The translations under genes were made by a program, and so were the position numbers. The notes under the pieces were generated by a model. That model had not been told where the DNA came from. It searched no databases and was given only the letters and a program-made list of their open reading frames with translations. From assembly GCA_039922495.1 (NCBI GenBank), contig JBDTEO010000029.1, forward strand, positions 124,001 through 188,000: a stretch of 64,000 nucleotides of DNA, given 5' to 3'. Of this stretch, positions 35,577 through 43,686 are shown one piece after another. How positions within the stretch are numbered: position 1 is the stretch's first letter; each line of letters begins with the position of its first letter. Origin of the DNA: JALYYC01 sp039922495 (GTDB lineage Bacteria; Chloroflexota; Dormibacteria; CF-121).

Positions 35577-38500
35577 GTGCCCCAGTCGACTGTCCAGGTC
35601 ACGCTGCCCGAGATGGGCGAGTCCGTCACCGAAGGCACGGTGGCCAAGTGGCTGAAGCAGGTTGGTGAGTCGGTCCGCGAAGGCGAGGGCCTTGTCGAAG
35701 TCACGACCGACAAGGTCGATGCCGAAGTCCCGGCGCCCAAGAGTGGCAAGCTGCTGAAGATTCTCGCGGAAGCCGGCGCCACCATCGCGGTCGGGGCGCC
35801 CCTGGCGGAGATCGAGGTCGGCGGCGCCGACGATGCCCCCGCCGCCGCACCGCCGAAGCAGGCGAGCACGGCGCCACCACCCGCCAAGCCGGCCGAGGCG
35901 AAGACGGCCCAATCCACGAGCGAGGCCACCCCGGCTGCGCCGGCACGCCCGGCGCCGAATGGCGAGCCCGCCGTCCCCGCCGAGGCAACCGAGGGCGCGG
36001 CCCTGCTGGCAAAGGCTCGCGGCATCGACCTTGCCACCATCAAGGGCACCGGCCCGCAGGGGGCGATCCGGCGCCGCGACGTGCTCGAGGTGATCGAGGC
36101 CCACCCGGCGGGCGCGACACCGCCCGGGCAGCCGAGCACCGACGCGGCGGCGCCCTCGGCCGAAAACCCCGCCACGCCTGCCCCCTCTGCCCAACTGCCC
36201 ACCGGCACCATCCCCCTGCGCGGAGCGATGAGCGCGCTGGTCAAGCACATGGAGGAAAGCCGGGAGGTGCCGACCGCCACCAGCTTTCGGACGGTGCGGG
36301 TCGACGTCCTCGACCAGCGGCGGCGCCAGCTGAACCAGGGCATCCAGGCGGCCGGGCGGCCGGAGAAGGTCTCCTACACGCACGTCGTCGCCTTCGCGAT
36401 CGTTCGTGCCGTCAAAGACGTGCCCTCGATGGCGGTGACCTTCGACCGCCTTGATGGCGTCCCGACCCGCGTGGCGCGCGGCGTCCATTTCGGCCTCGCC
36501 GTCGATGTCCAGCGTCAGGACGGCAGCCGCATCCTGATGGTGCCCGTCGTCCATGACGCGGATCGGCTCGAGTTTGCCGGCTTCCGCGATCGATATGAAA
36601 CGCTGGTCGCGAAGTCGCGGACTGGGAAGCTGGCCGCGGACGACCTCAGCGGCGCCACCATCGTCCTGACAAACCCCGGAGGCATCGGGACCTCGGCCTC
36701 GGTGCCGAGGTTGATGAAGGGCCAGGGCACGATCGTGGCGACCGGCGCGATCGGCTACCCGCCCGAGTTCAGCACGTTGGCCGAGTCCGGGCTGCGGCAG
36801 CTGGGCGTCTCGAAGGTGATGACCCTGACCAGCACCTACGACCACCGCGTCATCCAGGGCGCCGAATCCGGAGAATTTCTGCGCCGCATCGAGGAGCTCC
36901 TGGCCGGCGCGGACGGCTTCTATGAATCCCTCTTCGAGTCGATGCGCGTGCCGATCCCGGCTGGTGCCAACGAACCGGCTCGCGCCGCCGCGGTTGCCGG
37001 CGAGACCGGCACAACCGTCTCCCCCACCGCCGAGGCCGAAATGCTTCGCGCGGTTGCGGCCGGGATGGCGCTGGTGGCCGCTTACCGCAGCCACGGCCAC
37101 CTCGCGGCGCGGCTCGATCCGCTGGGCACGCCACCATCCGGCGACCCGTCGCTCGATCCGATGAATCACGGCTTGACGCCCGCCACAATGGAAACGGTTC
37201 CGTCGGCGGTGCTTCGCGTCCGGGTTCCCGGGGACACGCTGGCGGAGGCGCTGCCCCACCTGCATGAGACCTACTGCGGGATGATCGCTTACGAGATCGA
37301 GCACATCTCCAGTCACGAACAGCGCAACTGGCTCCGGGAAAAAATCGAGTCGGGGCGCTACCGGCAGCCGCTCTCACCCGAGCGCAAGCTGCAGCTCCTC
37401 GGCCGGCTGACCAAGGTCGAGACGATGGACCGCTACCTGCGGCGGGCGTTCCTTGGCCAGAAGACGTTCTCGATCGAGGGCCTCGACTCGATGGTCGTCA
37501 TGCTCGAAGAGGCGCTCCAGCTGTTCGCCGACAACGGCGCCCGCCAGGTGGTCATGGGCATGGCGCACCGCGGGCGTCTGAGCGTGATCGCGCACGTCGT
37601 CAACCGGCCCTACGAATCGATCCTCGTCGAGTTCGAACAGGGCCAGGAGCGACTCGTGGCCGGCGATACCACCGGGGACGTCAAGTACCACGCCGAGGCC
37701 GAGGGCACCTACGTCACGCCCAATGGCAAGCAGGTCTCGGTCAGCCTGCTGGCCAACCCGAGCCACCTTGAGGCGGTTGATCCCGTCGTCGAAGGCTGGA
37801 CCCGCGCCCAGCAGACCCGCCGCAAAGGGGCGGAGCTGTACATGGACCGCGTCGGCACGGTGCCGATCCTGATCCACGGGGATGCCTCGTTTGCCGCCCA
37901 GGGCGTGGTGCCCGAGACGCTCAACCTGCAGAAGCTGGCTGGCTATACGACCGGCGGAACGCTCCACCTGATCGCGAACAACCAGGTGGGCTTCACCACG
38001 AGCCCGGAGGAAGGGCGCTCCACCCGCTACGCGTCGGATGTTGCCAAGGGCTTCGACCTGCCGATCGTGCACGTCAACGCGGATGACATCACCGCCTGCG
38101 TCAGCGCGGTACGGCTCGCGGTCGCCTTCCGCCAGAAGTTCGGCCGCGACGTCGTCATCGACCTGATCGGATACCGGCGCGTCGGCCACAACGAAACCGA
38201 CGAGCCCGCTTACACCCAGCCGCTGATGTACGACGCGATCAAAGATCATCCCTCGGTCCGGGAGCTCTTCGCTGCCCAGTTGATCGAGGAAGGCCTGCTG
38301 ACGGCGGACGATGCCGAGGCGCGCGCCGCTGTCGCCGACGAACGGCTGAAAGGGGCGCACGAGAACGTCAAGACGAGCGCGGCCCACGCCCCCGAGATCC
38401 ACCGACCGCCGATGGACCCCAGCCCCGAGACCGACATCAAGACGATGGTGTCCGCGGAGACGCTGGAGTCGCTAGCCCGGCAGCTGCTGGCGGTCCCAAC

Positions 38501-39608
38501 CGGCTTCACGGTGCACCCGAAGCTGGCCAAGCAGATGGACCGGCGACGCACGCCGCTCGCCGAGCGGGAGATCGACTGGGCGCAGGCCGAGGAACTTGCC
38601 TTCGCCAGCCTGGTGACAGGCGGGATCCCGGTTCGCCTGACAGGACAGGACACCGAGCGCGGCACCTTCAGCCAGCGCCATCTGGTCTTCCATGACCCGA
38701 AGACCGGCAAGCGCTGGGCGCCGATCCAGCACCTGGTTGGCGCGACCGCGACGGTCGAGCTGCATAACAGCCCGCTCTCTGAATACGCGGCGCTCGGTTT
38801 CGAGTATGGCTACAGCGCGCAGGCGCCGGAATCGCTCGTCTGCTGGGAAGCGCAGTTCGGCGACTTCGCCAACGGGGCGCAGATCATCATCGATCAGTTC
38901 ATCGTCTCCGGCCTGGCGAAATGGGGCCAGCCATCCCGGCTTACGCTGCTCCTCCCCCACGGCTACGAAGGCGCGGGTCCCGAGCACTCCAGCGCCCGCC
39001 TCGAGCGCTTCCTCCAACTCGCGGCCGAAGGCAACATCCGGGTCTTTTTCCCCAGCACCCCGGCACAGTACTTCCACGCGCTCCGGCGTCAGGCGCTGCA
39101 CATGCGGCCACGGCCGCTGGTGATCATGACGCCGAAAAGCTTGCTCCGGTCGAAAGCCTCGGTGTCGAAACTCGACGACTTCAGCGTCAATGGCTTCAAA
39201 CGCGTCCTCGACGATCCGATGATGGCCGAGCACCGGGCTGACGTGACCCGGATCATCCTCTGCAGCGGCAAGGTCTACTACGACCTGATCGGCAGCCCGC
39301 TGCGGGCCGAGGCGAAGGATCTGGCGATCCTTCGGTTGGAGTTGCTCGAGCCGCTCCGCACCGACGACCTGCTCGGCGTGATCGGAAAGTATCCGAACGT
39401 CACACAGCTGATCTGGGTCCAGGAGGAGCCGATGAACATGGGCGCGTGGACGCACGTCAAGCGGCGCCTGGAGCCGAAACTGCCGAAACATTTGGCGCTC
39501 AGCTACGTCGGCCGCCCGGAGCGGGCGAGCCCGAGCGAGGGCTACGCGATCGCCCACCGGGCCCAGGAAGAGAAGATCGTTCAGGCAGCGCTCAAGCCCT
39601 CGGGGTAA
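35577..39608 (+). CDS. kgd: 2-oxoglutarate dehydrogenase, fused lipoyl-E2-E1 protein
   Basis: 1343-aa TCA-cycle enzyme joining two subunits. Domain order: lipoyl domain (about 1-82; lipoyl Lys46 in VTTDKVDAEV), Ala/Pro linker, peripheral-subunit-binding domain (about 138-176; LLAKARGIDLATIKGTGPQG), second linker, E2 succinyltransferase (about 205-460; catalytic His423 in TYDHRVIQGAESG), then thiamine-diphosphate E1 (about 480-1343; VVMGMAHRGRLSVI, LIHGDASFAAQG, RRVGHNETDEP). The E2-E1 part matches actinobacterial Kgd. Kgd of that group lacks a lipoyl domain, which is present here together with the E3-binding domain. E3 is not encoded nearby. Leaderless-type start at GTG 35577. Confidence 0.93.
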   Translation: MPQSTVQVTLPEMGESVTEGTVAKWLKQVGESVREGEGLVEVTTDKVDAEVPAPKSGKLLKILAEAGATIAVGAPLAEIEVGGADDAPAAAPPKQASTAPPPAKPAEAKTAQSTSEATPAAPARPAPNGEPAVPAEATEGAALLAKARGIDLATIKGTGPQGAIRRRDVLEVIEAHPAGATPPGQPSTDAAAPSAENPATPAPSAQLPTGTIPLRGAMSALVKHMEESREVPTATSFRTVRVDVLDQRRRQLNQGIQAAGRPEKVSYTHVVAFAIVRAVKDVPSMAVTFDRLDGVPTRVARGVHFGLAVDVQRQDGSRILMVPVVHDADRLEFAGFRDRYETLVAKSRTGKLAADDLSGATIVLTNPGGIGTSASVPRLMKGQGTIVATGAIGYPPEFSTLAESGLRQLGVSKVMTLTSTYDHRVIQGAESGEFLRRIEELLAGADGFYESLFESMRVPIPAGANEPARAAAVAGETGTTVSPTAEAEMLRAVAAGMALVAAYRSHGHLAARLDPLGTPPSGDPSLDPMNHGLTPATMETVPSAVLRVRVPGDTLAEALPHLHETYCGMIAYEIEHISSHEQRNWLREKIESGRYRQPLSPERKLQLLGRLTKVETMDRYLRRAFLGQKTFSIEGLDSMVVMLEEALQLFADNGARQVVMGMAHRGRLSVIAHVVNRPYESILVEFEQGQERLVAGDTTGDVKYHAEAEGTYVTPNGKQVSVSLLANPSHLEAVDPVVEGWTRAQQTRRKGAELYMDRVGTVPILIHGDASFAAQGVVPETLNLQKLAGYTTGGTLHLIANNQVGFTTSPEEGRSTRYASDVAKGFDLPIVHVNADDITACVSAVRLAVAFRQKFGRDVVIDLIGYRRVGHNETDEPAYTQPLMYDAIKDHPSVRELFAAQLIEEGLLTADDAEARAAVADERLKGAHENVKTSAAHAPEIHRPPMDPSPETDIKTMVSAETLESLARQLLAVPTGFTVHPKLAKQMDRRRTPLAEREIDWAQAEELAFASLVTGGIPVRLTGQDTERGTFSQRHLVFHDPKTGKRWAPIQHLVGATATVELHNSPLSEYAALGFEYGYSAQAPESLVCWEAQFGDFANGAQIIIDQFIVSGLAKWGQPSRLTLLLPHGYEGAGPEHSSARLERFLQLAAEGNIRVFFPSTPAQYFHALRRQALHMRPRPLVIMTPKSLLRSKASVSKLDDFSVNGFKRVLDDPMMAEHRADVTRIILCSGKVYYDLIGSPLRAEAKDLAILRLELLEPLRTDDLLGVIGKYPNVTQLIWVQEEPMNMGAWTHVKRRLEPKLPKHLALSYVGRPERASPSEGYAIAHRAQEEKIVQAALKPSG

Positions 39609-39619
39609 AATCTCCCGGG

Positions 39620-40015
39620 ATGAATCTCGTTCAGGGCGTCAGCAGCTCGGGAATCTTCTCGATCATCGTGGTCGCCATCATCTTCACGGCCGCCGCCGGC
39701 CTCAGCATCATCGCCCTGCTTGCCTTCGGGGTCCGGGCCGGCCTGATGGGAGCCCGCCATACGGCGACGCTCCCGGCCGCCACCGATATCGAGCTACTGG
39801 CCTTCCTCCTGGCGACCGTCTTCGGCATGATCTCGATCCTGTTGATGACCTTCCTCGGCTTTGCCGAAAACGACCTCGACAACCCGGCCTTCCTCCCGCT
39901 CGCCGTCGGCCCGCTCCTGATCGGCGGCCTGTTCCTTATGACCGGGGCTGGATTGGCCTTCCGTACCGTTCGCGGCCACGCCCGCCGAGATCGCCTCGAG
40001 GCCGGCCGCAGCTAG
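39620..40015 (+). CDS. Small three-helix membrane protein
   Basis: 131-aa protein with hydrophobic segments at about 12-36, 57-82 and 92-112 and a basic C-terminal tail, not recognised as a known family. A TAAAAT formed partly by the stop codon of the preceding gene lies 8 nt before the ATG at 39620. The short distance also allows co-transcription with the E2-E1 gene. A role in respiration or transport is possible but unsupported. Confidence 0.65.
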   Translation: MNLVQGVSSSGIFSIIVVAIIFTAAAGLSIIALLAFGVRAGLMGARHTATLPAATDIELLAFLLATVFGMISILLMTFLGFAENDLDNPAFLPLAVGPLLIGGLFLMTGAGLAFRTVRGHARRDRLEAGRS

Positions 40016-40072
40016 ACCGAAACCGGCAGGGCCCGATCTCCGTTCAGCCTTTAACGAACACTGTGCTGTAAC

Positions 40073-40101
40073 TTGACAGCCACAATGGGACTTCTTACTA
40101 T
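40073..40101 (+). promoter_or_regulatory. Near-consensus sigma70 promoter
   Basis: TTGACA (40073-40078), a 17-bp spacer and TACTAT (40096-40101). It is one of the two strongest promoter matches in the window, with recA. The transcript would begin near 40108 and leave a 38-nt leader to the small gene at 40146. Confidence 0.8.
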
Positions 40102-40145
40102 AGTGACATCGGCGGTATCAAATAACAGGGAGTCGGAGAACCAAA

Positions 40146-40310
40146 ATGAACGCCCAGGACGGTCGCGCGATGTTCGAGCTCCAGCTGGAATTGCATACCC
40201 GGGCGACCGGCCGGAGGCCGAACATCTCGGCCGACGACGTGCTCGAAGTTCACGAAGCGCTCGCCAACCTGGATGGCGACCTCAAGAGCCTCCTCGCCCC
40301 GCTTTCCTAG
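40146..40310 (+). CDS. 54-aa small protein under a strong promoter
   Basis: Short reading frame below the usual size cut-off: 54 aa, Leu/Asp/Glu-rich, with a predicted helical core (AMFELQLELHTRA; SADDVLEVHEALANLDGDL). No family is recognised. The case for a real gene rests on the near-consensus promoter at 40073-40101, a GGGAG about 20 nt before the ATG, normal composition, and a stop 13 nt before the next gene. A non-coding leader for the SnoaL-like gene is the alternative. Confidence 0.5.
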   Translation: MNAQDGRAMFELQLELHTRATGRRPNISADDVLEVHEALANLDGDLKSLLAPLS

Positions 40311-40323
40311 CGCCGGGTCCGAA

Positions 40324-40719
40324 ATGGGGCTGACGAAAGAGACGGTCACCACCTGGCTCCGCTCGTACGTCAAGGCCTGGGAAACCGAGGACCCGAACGC
40401 CATCGGGGCCCTCTTCACGGTGGACGCAACCTACAGCTACCACCCCTTTGAGGCGCCGGTCATCGGCCGGCTCGCCATCGTCGCCTCCTGGGTCGATGAC
40501 CAGGATCCGCCGGGGACCTACGACGCCAGCTACGAGCCGATCGCGATCGATGCCGATCTGGCGGTTGCACAGGGGCGAAGCCGGTACTTCAAGGACGCCT
40601 CGAAATCCGAGCTAGATCGAGTCTTTGACAACCTCTTTCTCATCCAGTTTGATGATCAGGGCCGGTGCCGATCGTTCCGCGAGTGGTTCATGAGTCCCCG
40701 AGGTCAGGCCGTACAATAG
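40324..40719 (+). CDS. SnoaL/NTF2-like domain protein
   Basis: 131-aa protein with the SnoaL-like/NTF2 fold: an N-terminal helix (VTTWLRSYVKAWETEDPNAI), the characteristic LFTVDATYSYHPF strand, and a C-terminal beta sheet ending RSFREWFMSP. This fold serves as ketosteroid-isomerase-like enzymes, polyketide cyclases or ligand-binding proteins. No catalytic set is assigned. The ATG at 40324 is 13 nt after the 54-aa gene, so both likely share the promoter at 40073. A tRNA-Pro gene begins 9 nt after its stop. Confidence 0.8.
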   Translation: MGLTKETVTTWLRSYVKAWETEDPNAIGALFTVDATYSYHPFEAPVIGRLAIVASWVDDQDPPGTYDASYEPIAIDADLAVAQGRSRYFKDASKSELDRVFDNLFLIQFDDQGRCRSFREWFMSPRGQAVQ

Positions 40720-40728
40720 GTCCGGCTT

Positions 40729-40802
<74 letters not shown>

Positions 40803-40887
40803 TTTCTTCCCACTCGACGATGGGGCAGGCTTAGCCGATCGCCTCGTAGCGTCGGTTAACCGGCGACTGAAAACGTCGTTTCCGGTT

Positions 40888-40905
40888 GTGACAGACAGCT
40901 GTCAC
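40888..40905. repeat. Inverted repeat before the HNH gene, contains copy 2 of the 15-bp motif
   Basis: GTGACAG-ACAG-CTGTCAC is a perfect 7-bp inverted repeat ending 4 nt before the ATG at 40910. It contains the 15-mer also found at 2207-2221 before yajQ. It could be an operator. Confidence 0.5.
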
Positions 40906-40909
40906 AGTC

Positions 40910-42124
40910 ATGCGTCACGATAAAAGCATGGCCGAGTCAGGCAACCTGCTGGAGCAGATCGCGTGCTTGTATGACCGGCTTCCGGCCTGGTTGGCAGGGC
41001 AGTCGGATGAGGCCTGCGGGCCGGCCGCGATTAAGTTGCTCGAACTCTCTGATCGATCCGCGGCAATGGCCACCGGGCCACTGCGGCGCTTTGAGAAGTC
41101 CCGCGCCTGGGCCAGCGAGGGCGCGCTGAATATGGTCGCCTGGCTGCGCTCGCACGGCAAGCTCTCCGGTGGGGCGGCGATGGAACGGGTCGCGATTGCC
41201 CGGCAGCTGGAGCAGTTGCCGGAGACCGAGAAGGCCTTTCAGCGCGGCGAACTGGGCTATCAGCACGTCGCGATCATGACGCGGACGGCGGAGCATGTCG
41301 GAACGGCGGCGGTGCAACAGGCTGAGTCGACGCTGCTAGAAGCGGCCCAGACCCACGACCCGGGGCAGTTCGTCACCATTGCCAAAGAGTTCGAGCACCG
41401 GTCCGATGCCGCCGCCGCCTTACACGAAAGCAACCGGGCGTACAGCCGCCGCTACCTCCACCTGAGCGAGCCCAAGGACGGGCTGGTGCGCCTGGACGGC
41501 CTGTTCGATGCCGAGGGCGGGGCGACCTTGAAGAGCGCCCTCAATGCCGTGATGCCACCACCCAACCGTGACGATGAGCGCAACTCAGGACAGCGCCACG
41601 CTGACGCCATGATTGACCTCGCCCGAAAGGCGCTCAGCGGTGGGAAGGTCGGCAGCACCGGCGGGCAGCGGCCGCACCTGGTGATCACGGCCAGCGTCGA
41701 GACCCTGGCGGGCGTTCCTGGCGCAGCACTAGCGCGGATGGACGGCGCGGGGCCGGTCCCGGCGGAGACGGCGCAGCGCCATGGTTGCGATGCGACGGTC
41801 AGCTGGCTGGTGGGAAAGGCCGAGCTCGAGAGCGAGACCAGCCACGCGCACCGGCAGATCCCGCCATCGACGCGGCGGGCTCTGGTCGCGCGAGACCGGG
41901 AGTGCGTCTTCCACGGCTGTCACCGGCCGGCCAGCTGGTGCGAGGGGCATCATCTCGTCTGGTGGTCGCGTGGCGGCGAGACCAAACTGGACAACCTGGC
42001 CTTGGTGTGCGGCCGGCACCACCGAATGCTGCATGAGGAAGGCTGGACGCTGGAACGATCCGGAGGCCGTTGGCTGACCAAACCGCCGCGGCAGCGGATC
42101 CCAGCACACGCTCGATCGGCCTGA
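40910..42124 (+). CDS. DUF222 domain HNH endonuclease
   Basis: 404-aa protein with an N-terminal DUF222 region (about 15-290) and a C-terminal HNH nuclease (about 320-375): CVFHGCHRPASWCEGHHLVW, GGETKLDNLALVCGRHHRML. Two CxxC-like pairs support a zinc-bound HNH fold. This family (13E12-like) is abundant in actinobacteria, occurs in multicopy, and is suspected of mobility. ATG 40910 or ATG 40928 could be the start. The gene lies between tRNA-Pro and a truncated DUF1801 fragment, which suggests insertion. DNA target and role are unknown. Confidence 0.88.
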   Translation: MRHDKSMAESGNLLEQIACLYDRLPAWLAGQSDEACGPAAIKLLELSDRSAAMATGPLRRFEKSRAWASEGALNMVAWLRSHGKLSGGAAMERVAIARQLEQLPETEKAFQRGELGYQHVAIMTRTAEHVGTAAVQQAESTLLEAAQTHDPGQFVTIAKEFEHRSDAAAALHESNRAYSRRYLHLSEPKDGLVRLDGLFDAEGGATLKSALNAVMPPPNRDDERNSGQRHADAMIDLARKALSGGKVGSTGGQRPHLVITASVETLAGVPGAALARMDGAGPVPAETAQRHGCDATVSWLVGKAELESETSHAHRQIPPSTRRALVARDRECVFHGCHRPASWCEGHHLVWWSRGGETKLDNLALVCGRHHRMLHEEGWTLERSGGRWLTKPPRQRIPAHARSA

Positions 42125-42148
42125 CGCGCAAGGCAAAATTCCCACCGT

Positions 42149-42271
42149 GAAGAACTGAAGCCCTATATGGCGGCCAAAGCTACCGTGCAGGTCCCACTGG
42201 ACCAGCCATTGCCCATCCCCCTGGTCGAAAGACTGGTCAAGGCGCGAGTCAAACAGAACGAGAAAGCTCAG
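42149..42271 (+). pseudogene. C-terminal remnant of a DUF1801/YdhG-like protein
   Basis: The frame reads EELKPYMAAKATVQVPLDQP followed by LPIPLVERLVKARVKQNEKA, which matches the C-terminal end of DUF1801 (iron-chaperone-like) proteins. The preceding roughly 80 residues of the domain are missing, and the HNH gene ends 24 nt upstream. The frame runs on over the der 3' end without a family-like stop. It is best read as a truncated gene, though translation from ATG 42167 cannot be excluded. Confidence 0.5.
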
Positions 42272-43608
42272 CCCTCGCCGCGCTTGCGGAAGACCAGCCG
42301 GAGCGGCGTACCGTCGAAGCCAAAGGCTTTGCGGAGCTGACTGTCGAGAAAACGCCGATACGAGAAGTGCACGAGCTCCGGTTCGTTCACGAAAAAGACG
42401 AATGTCGGCGTCGCCGCCTCCGCTTGGGTCACATAGAGCACGTTGAGCCGCTTCCCTTTGCGGGTCGGCACCTGACGCTGCCCCAGCGTTGTGCGAAGCC
42501 ACTTGTTTAACTCCGGCGTCGAGATGCGCCGATCGCGCTCCGCGACCACCTTGAGGGCAACCTCGAGCGGCTGGGCGACGCGTTGGCCGGTTTTGGCCGA
42601 AATGTACGAAATCGGGGCCCAGGGGGCGAAGGTGAACTGCTCCTTGATCCGCTTGCGCCAGACTTTCTCTTCTTTCTCTTCGGTGGGCAGCAGGTCCCAC
42701 TTGTTCAGCACCACGACCAGCCCACGGCCAGCCTCCACCACGTAGCCGGCAATATGCAAATCCTGGGCGGTGATCCCGTCCGCGGCATCCAGCACCAGCA
42801 AGCCGACATCAGACCGCTCCATCGCCCGGAGGCCGCGGAGCAGCGAGTACTGCTCCACGCCGCGGGTGAGGCCGTGCCGTCGGATGCCGGCCGTGTCGAT
42901 GAGCAGGACGCGCTCGCCTTTGAAATCGAGTGTCGTGTCGACCGGATCCCGGGTCGTCCCGGGGACCGCGGTGACCAGGCTTCGCTCGTCTCCCAAAAGG
43001 GCGTTCAGCAGCGACGACTTGCCAACATTGGGGCGGCCGAGGATGGCGAAGCGGCCGGCGATCGCGTCATCGACCACCTCCGGCCGGGGCGGGGGGAGCA
43101 GCTCGACCACGGTGTCGAGCAGGTCGCCGCTGCCGGTGCCGTGCAAGGCCGAGATGGCGATCGGATCACCGAGGCCGAGCTCGTAGAACTCATTGGCCAG
43201 CACCTCGCGATCACGACCGTCGGTCTTGTTGGCCACCACCAGCACCGGCGTGCGAGACCGGCGCAATAGTTCTGCAATATCCCGATCGACCGCGGTCAGC
43301 CCTTCGCGAACGTCGAGAACGAAAATAATGATGTCTGCCTCCTGGATCGCCAGCCGGCTTTGCTCTTCCATTCGGCGCCGAAGCTCGCGCTGCGCCGGCA
43401 CTTCGTCGCGGTCCTTGCCCAGCACCAGGCCGGCGGTGTCCACGATGACGAACCGCCGACCGCGCCATTCGGCTTCGGCGTAGAGGCGATCGCGGGTGAG
43501 GCCGGCCATCGGATCGACGATGGCGCGACGTTCACCAATGATCCGATTGAAGAGGGCGGACTTCCCCACGTTGGGGCGTCCGACGATGGCAACCAGAGGC
43601 GCCGCCAT
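42268..43608 (-). CDS. der: Ribosome biogenesis GTPase Der (EngA)
   Basis: 446-aa GTPase with two consecutive G domains and a C-terminal KH-like domain, needed for 50S subunit assembly. G1 motifs are GRPNVGKSALFNRI (N-terminal) and GRPNVGKSSLLNAL (second domain); G3 are DTAGL and DTAGI; G4 are NKTDG and NKWDL. Length is normal. Divergent from the glycosidase gene with 78 AT-richer bases between starts. It is essential in bacteria where tested. Confidence 0.97.
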   Translation of the reverse strand: MAAPLVAIVGRPNVGKSALFNRIIGERRAIVDPMAGLTRDRLYAEAEWRGRRFVIVDTAGLVLGKDRDEVPAQRELRRRMEEQSRLAIQEADIIIFVLDVREGLTAVDRDIAELLRRSRTPVLVVANKTDGRDREVLANEFYELGLGDPIAISALHGTGSGDLLDTVVELLPPPRPEVVDDAIAGRFAILGRPNVGKSSLLNALLGDERSLVTAVPGTTRDPVDTTLDFKGERVLLIDTAGIRRHGLTRGVEQYSLLRGLRAMERSDVGLLVLDAADGITAQDLHIAGYVVEAGRGLVVVLNKWDLLPTEEKEEKVWRKRIKEQFTFAPWAPISYISAKTGQRVAQPLEVALKVVAERDRRISTPELNKWLRTTLGQRQVPTRKGKRLNVLYVTQAEAATPTFVFFVNEPELVHFSYRRFLDSQLRKAFGFDGTPLRLVFRKRGEG

Positions 43609-43673
43609 CAGATCGCCGCGATGAGTATCACCATATCAACTACCGAAGCGTAAGCAATTCGGGAATGCGAACT

Positions 43674-43679
43674 TATAAT
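43674..43679 (+). promoter_or_regulatory. Consensus -10 (TATAAT), putatively leaderless
   Basis: TATAAT ends 7 nt before the GTG start at 43687. No good -35 is visible at 17 bp (TAAGCA) and there is no ribosome binding site. Confidence 0.6.
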
Positions 43680-43686
43680 AGGCACC

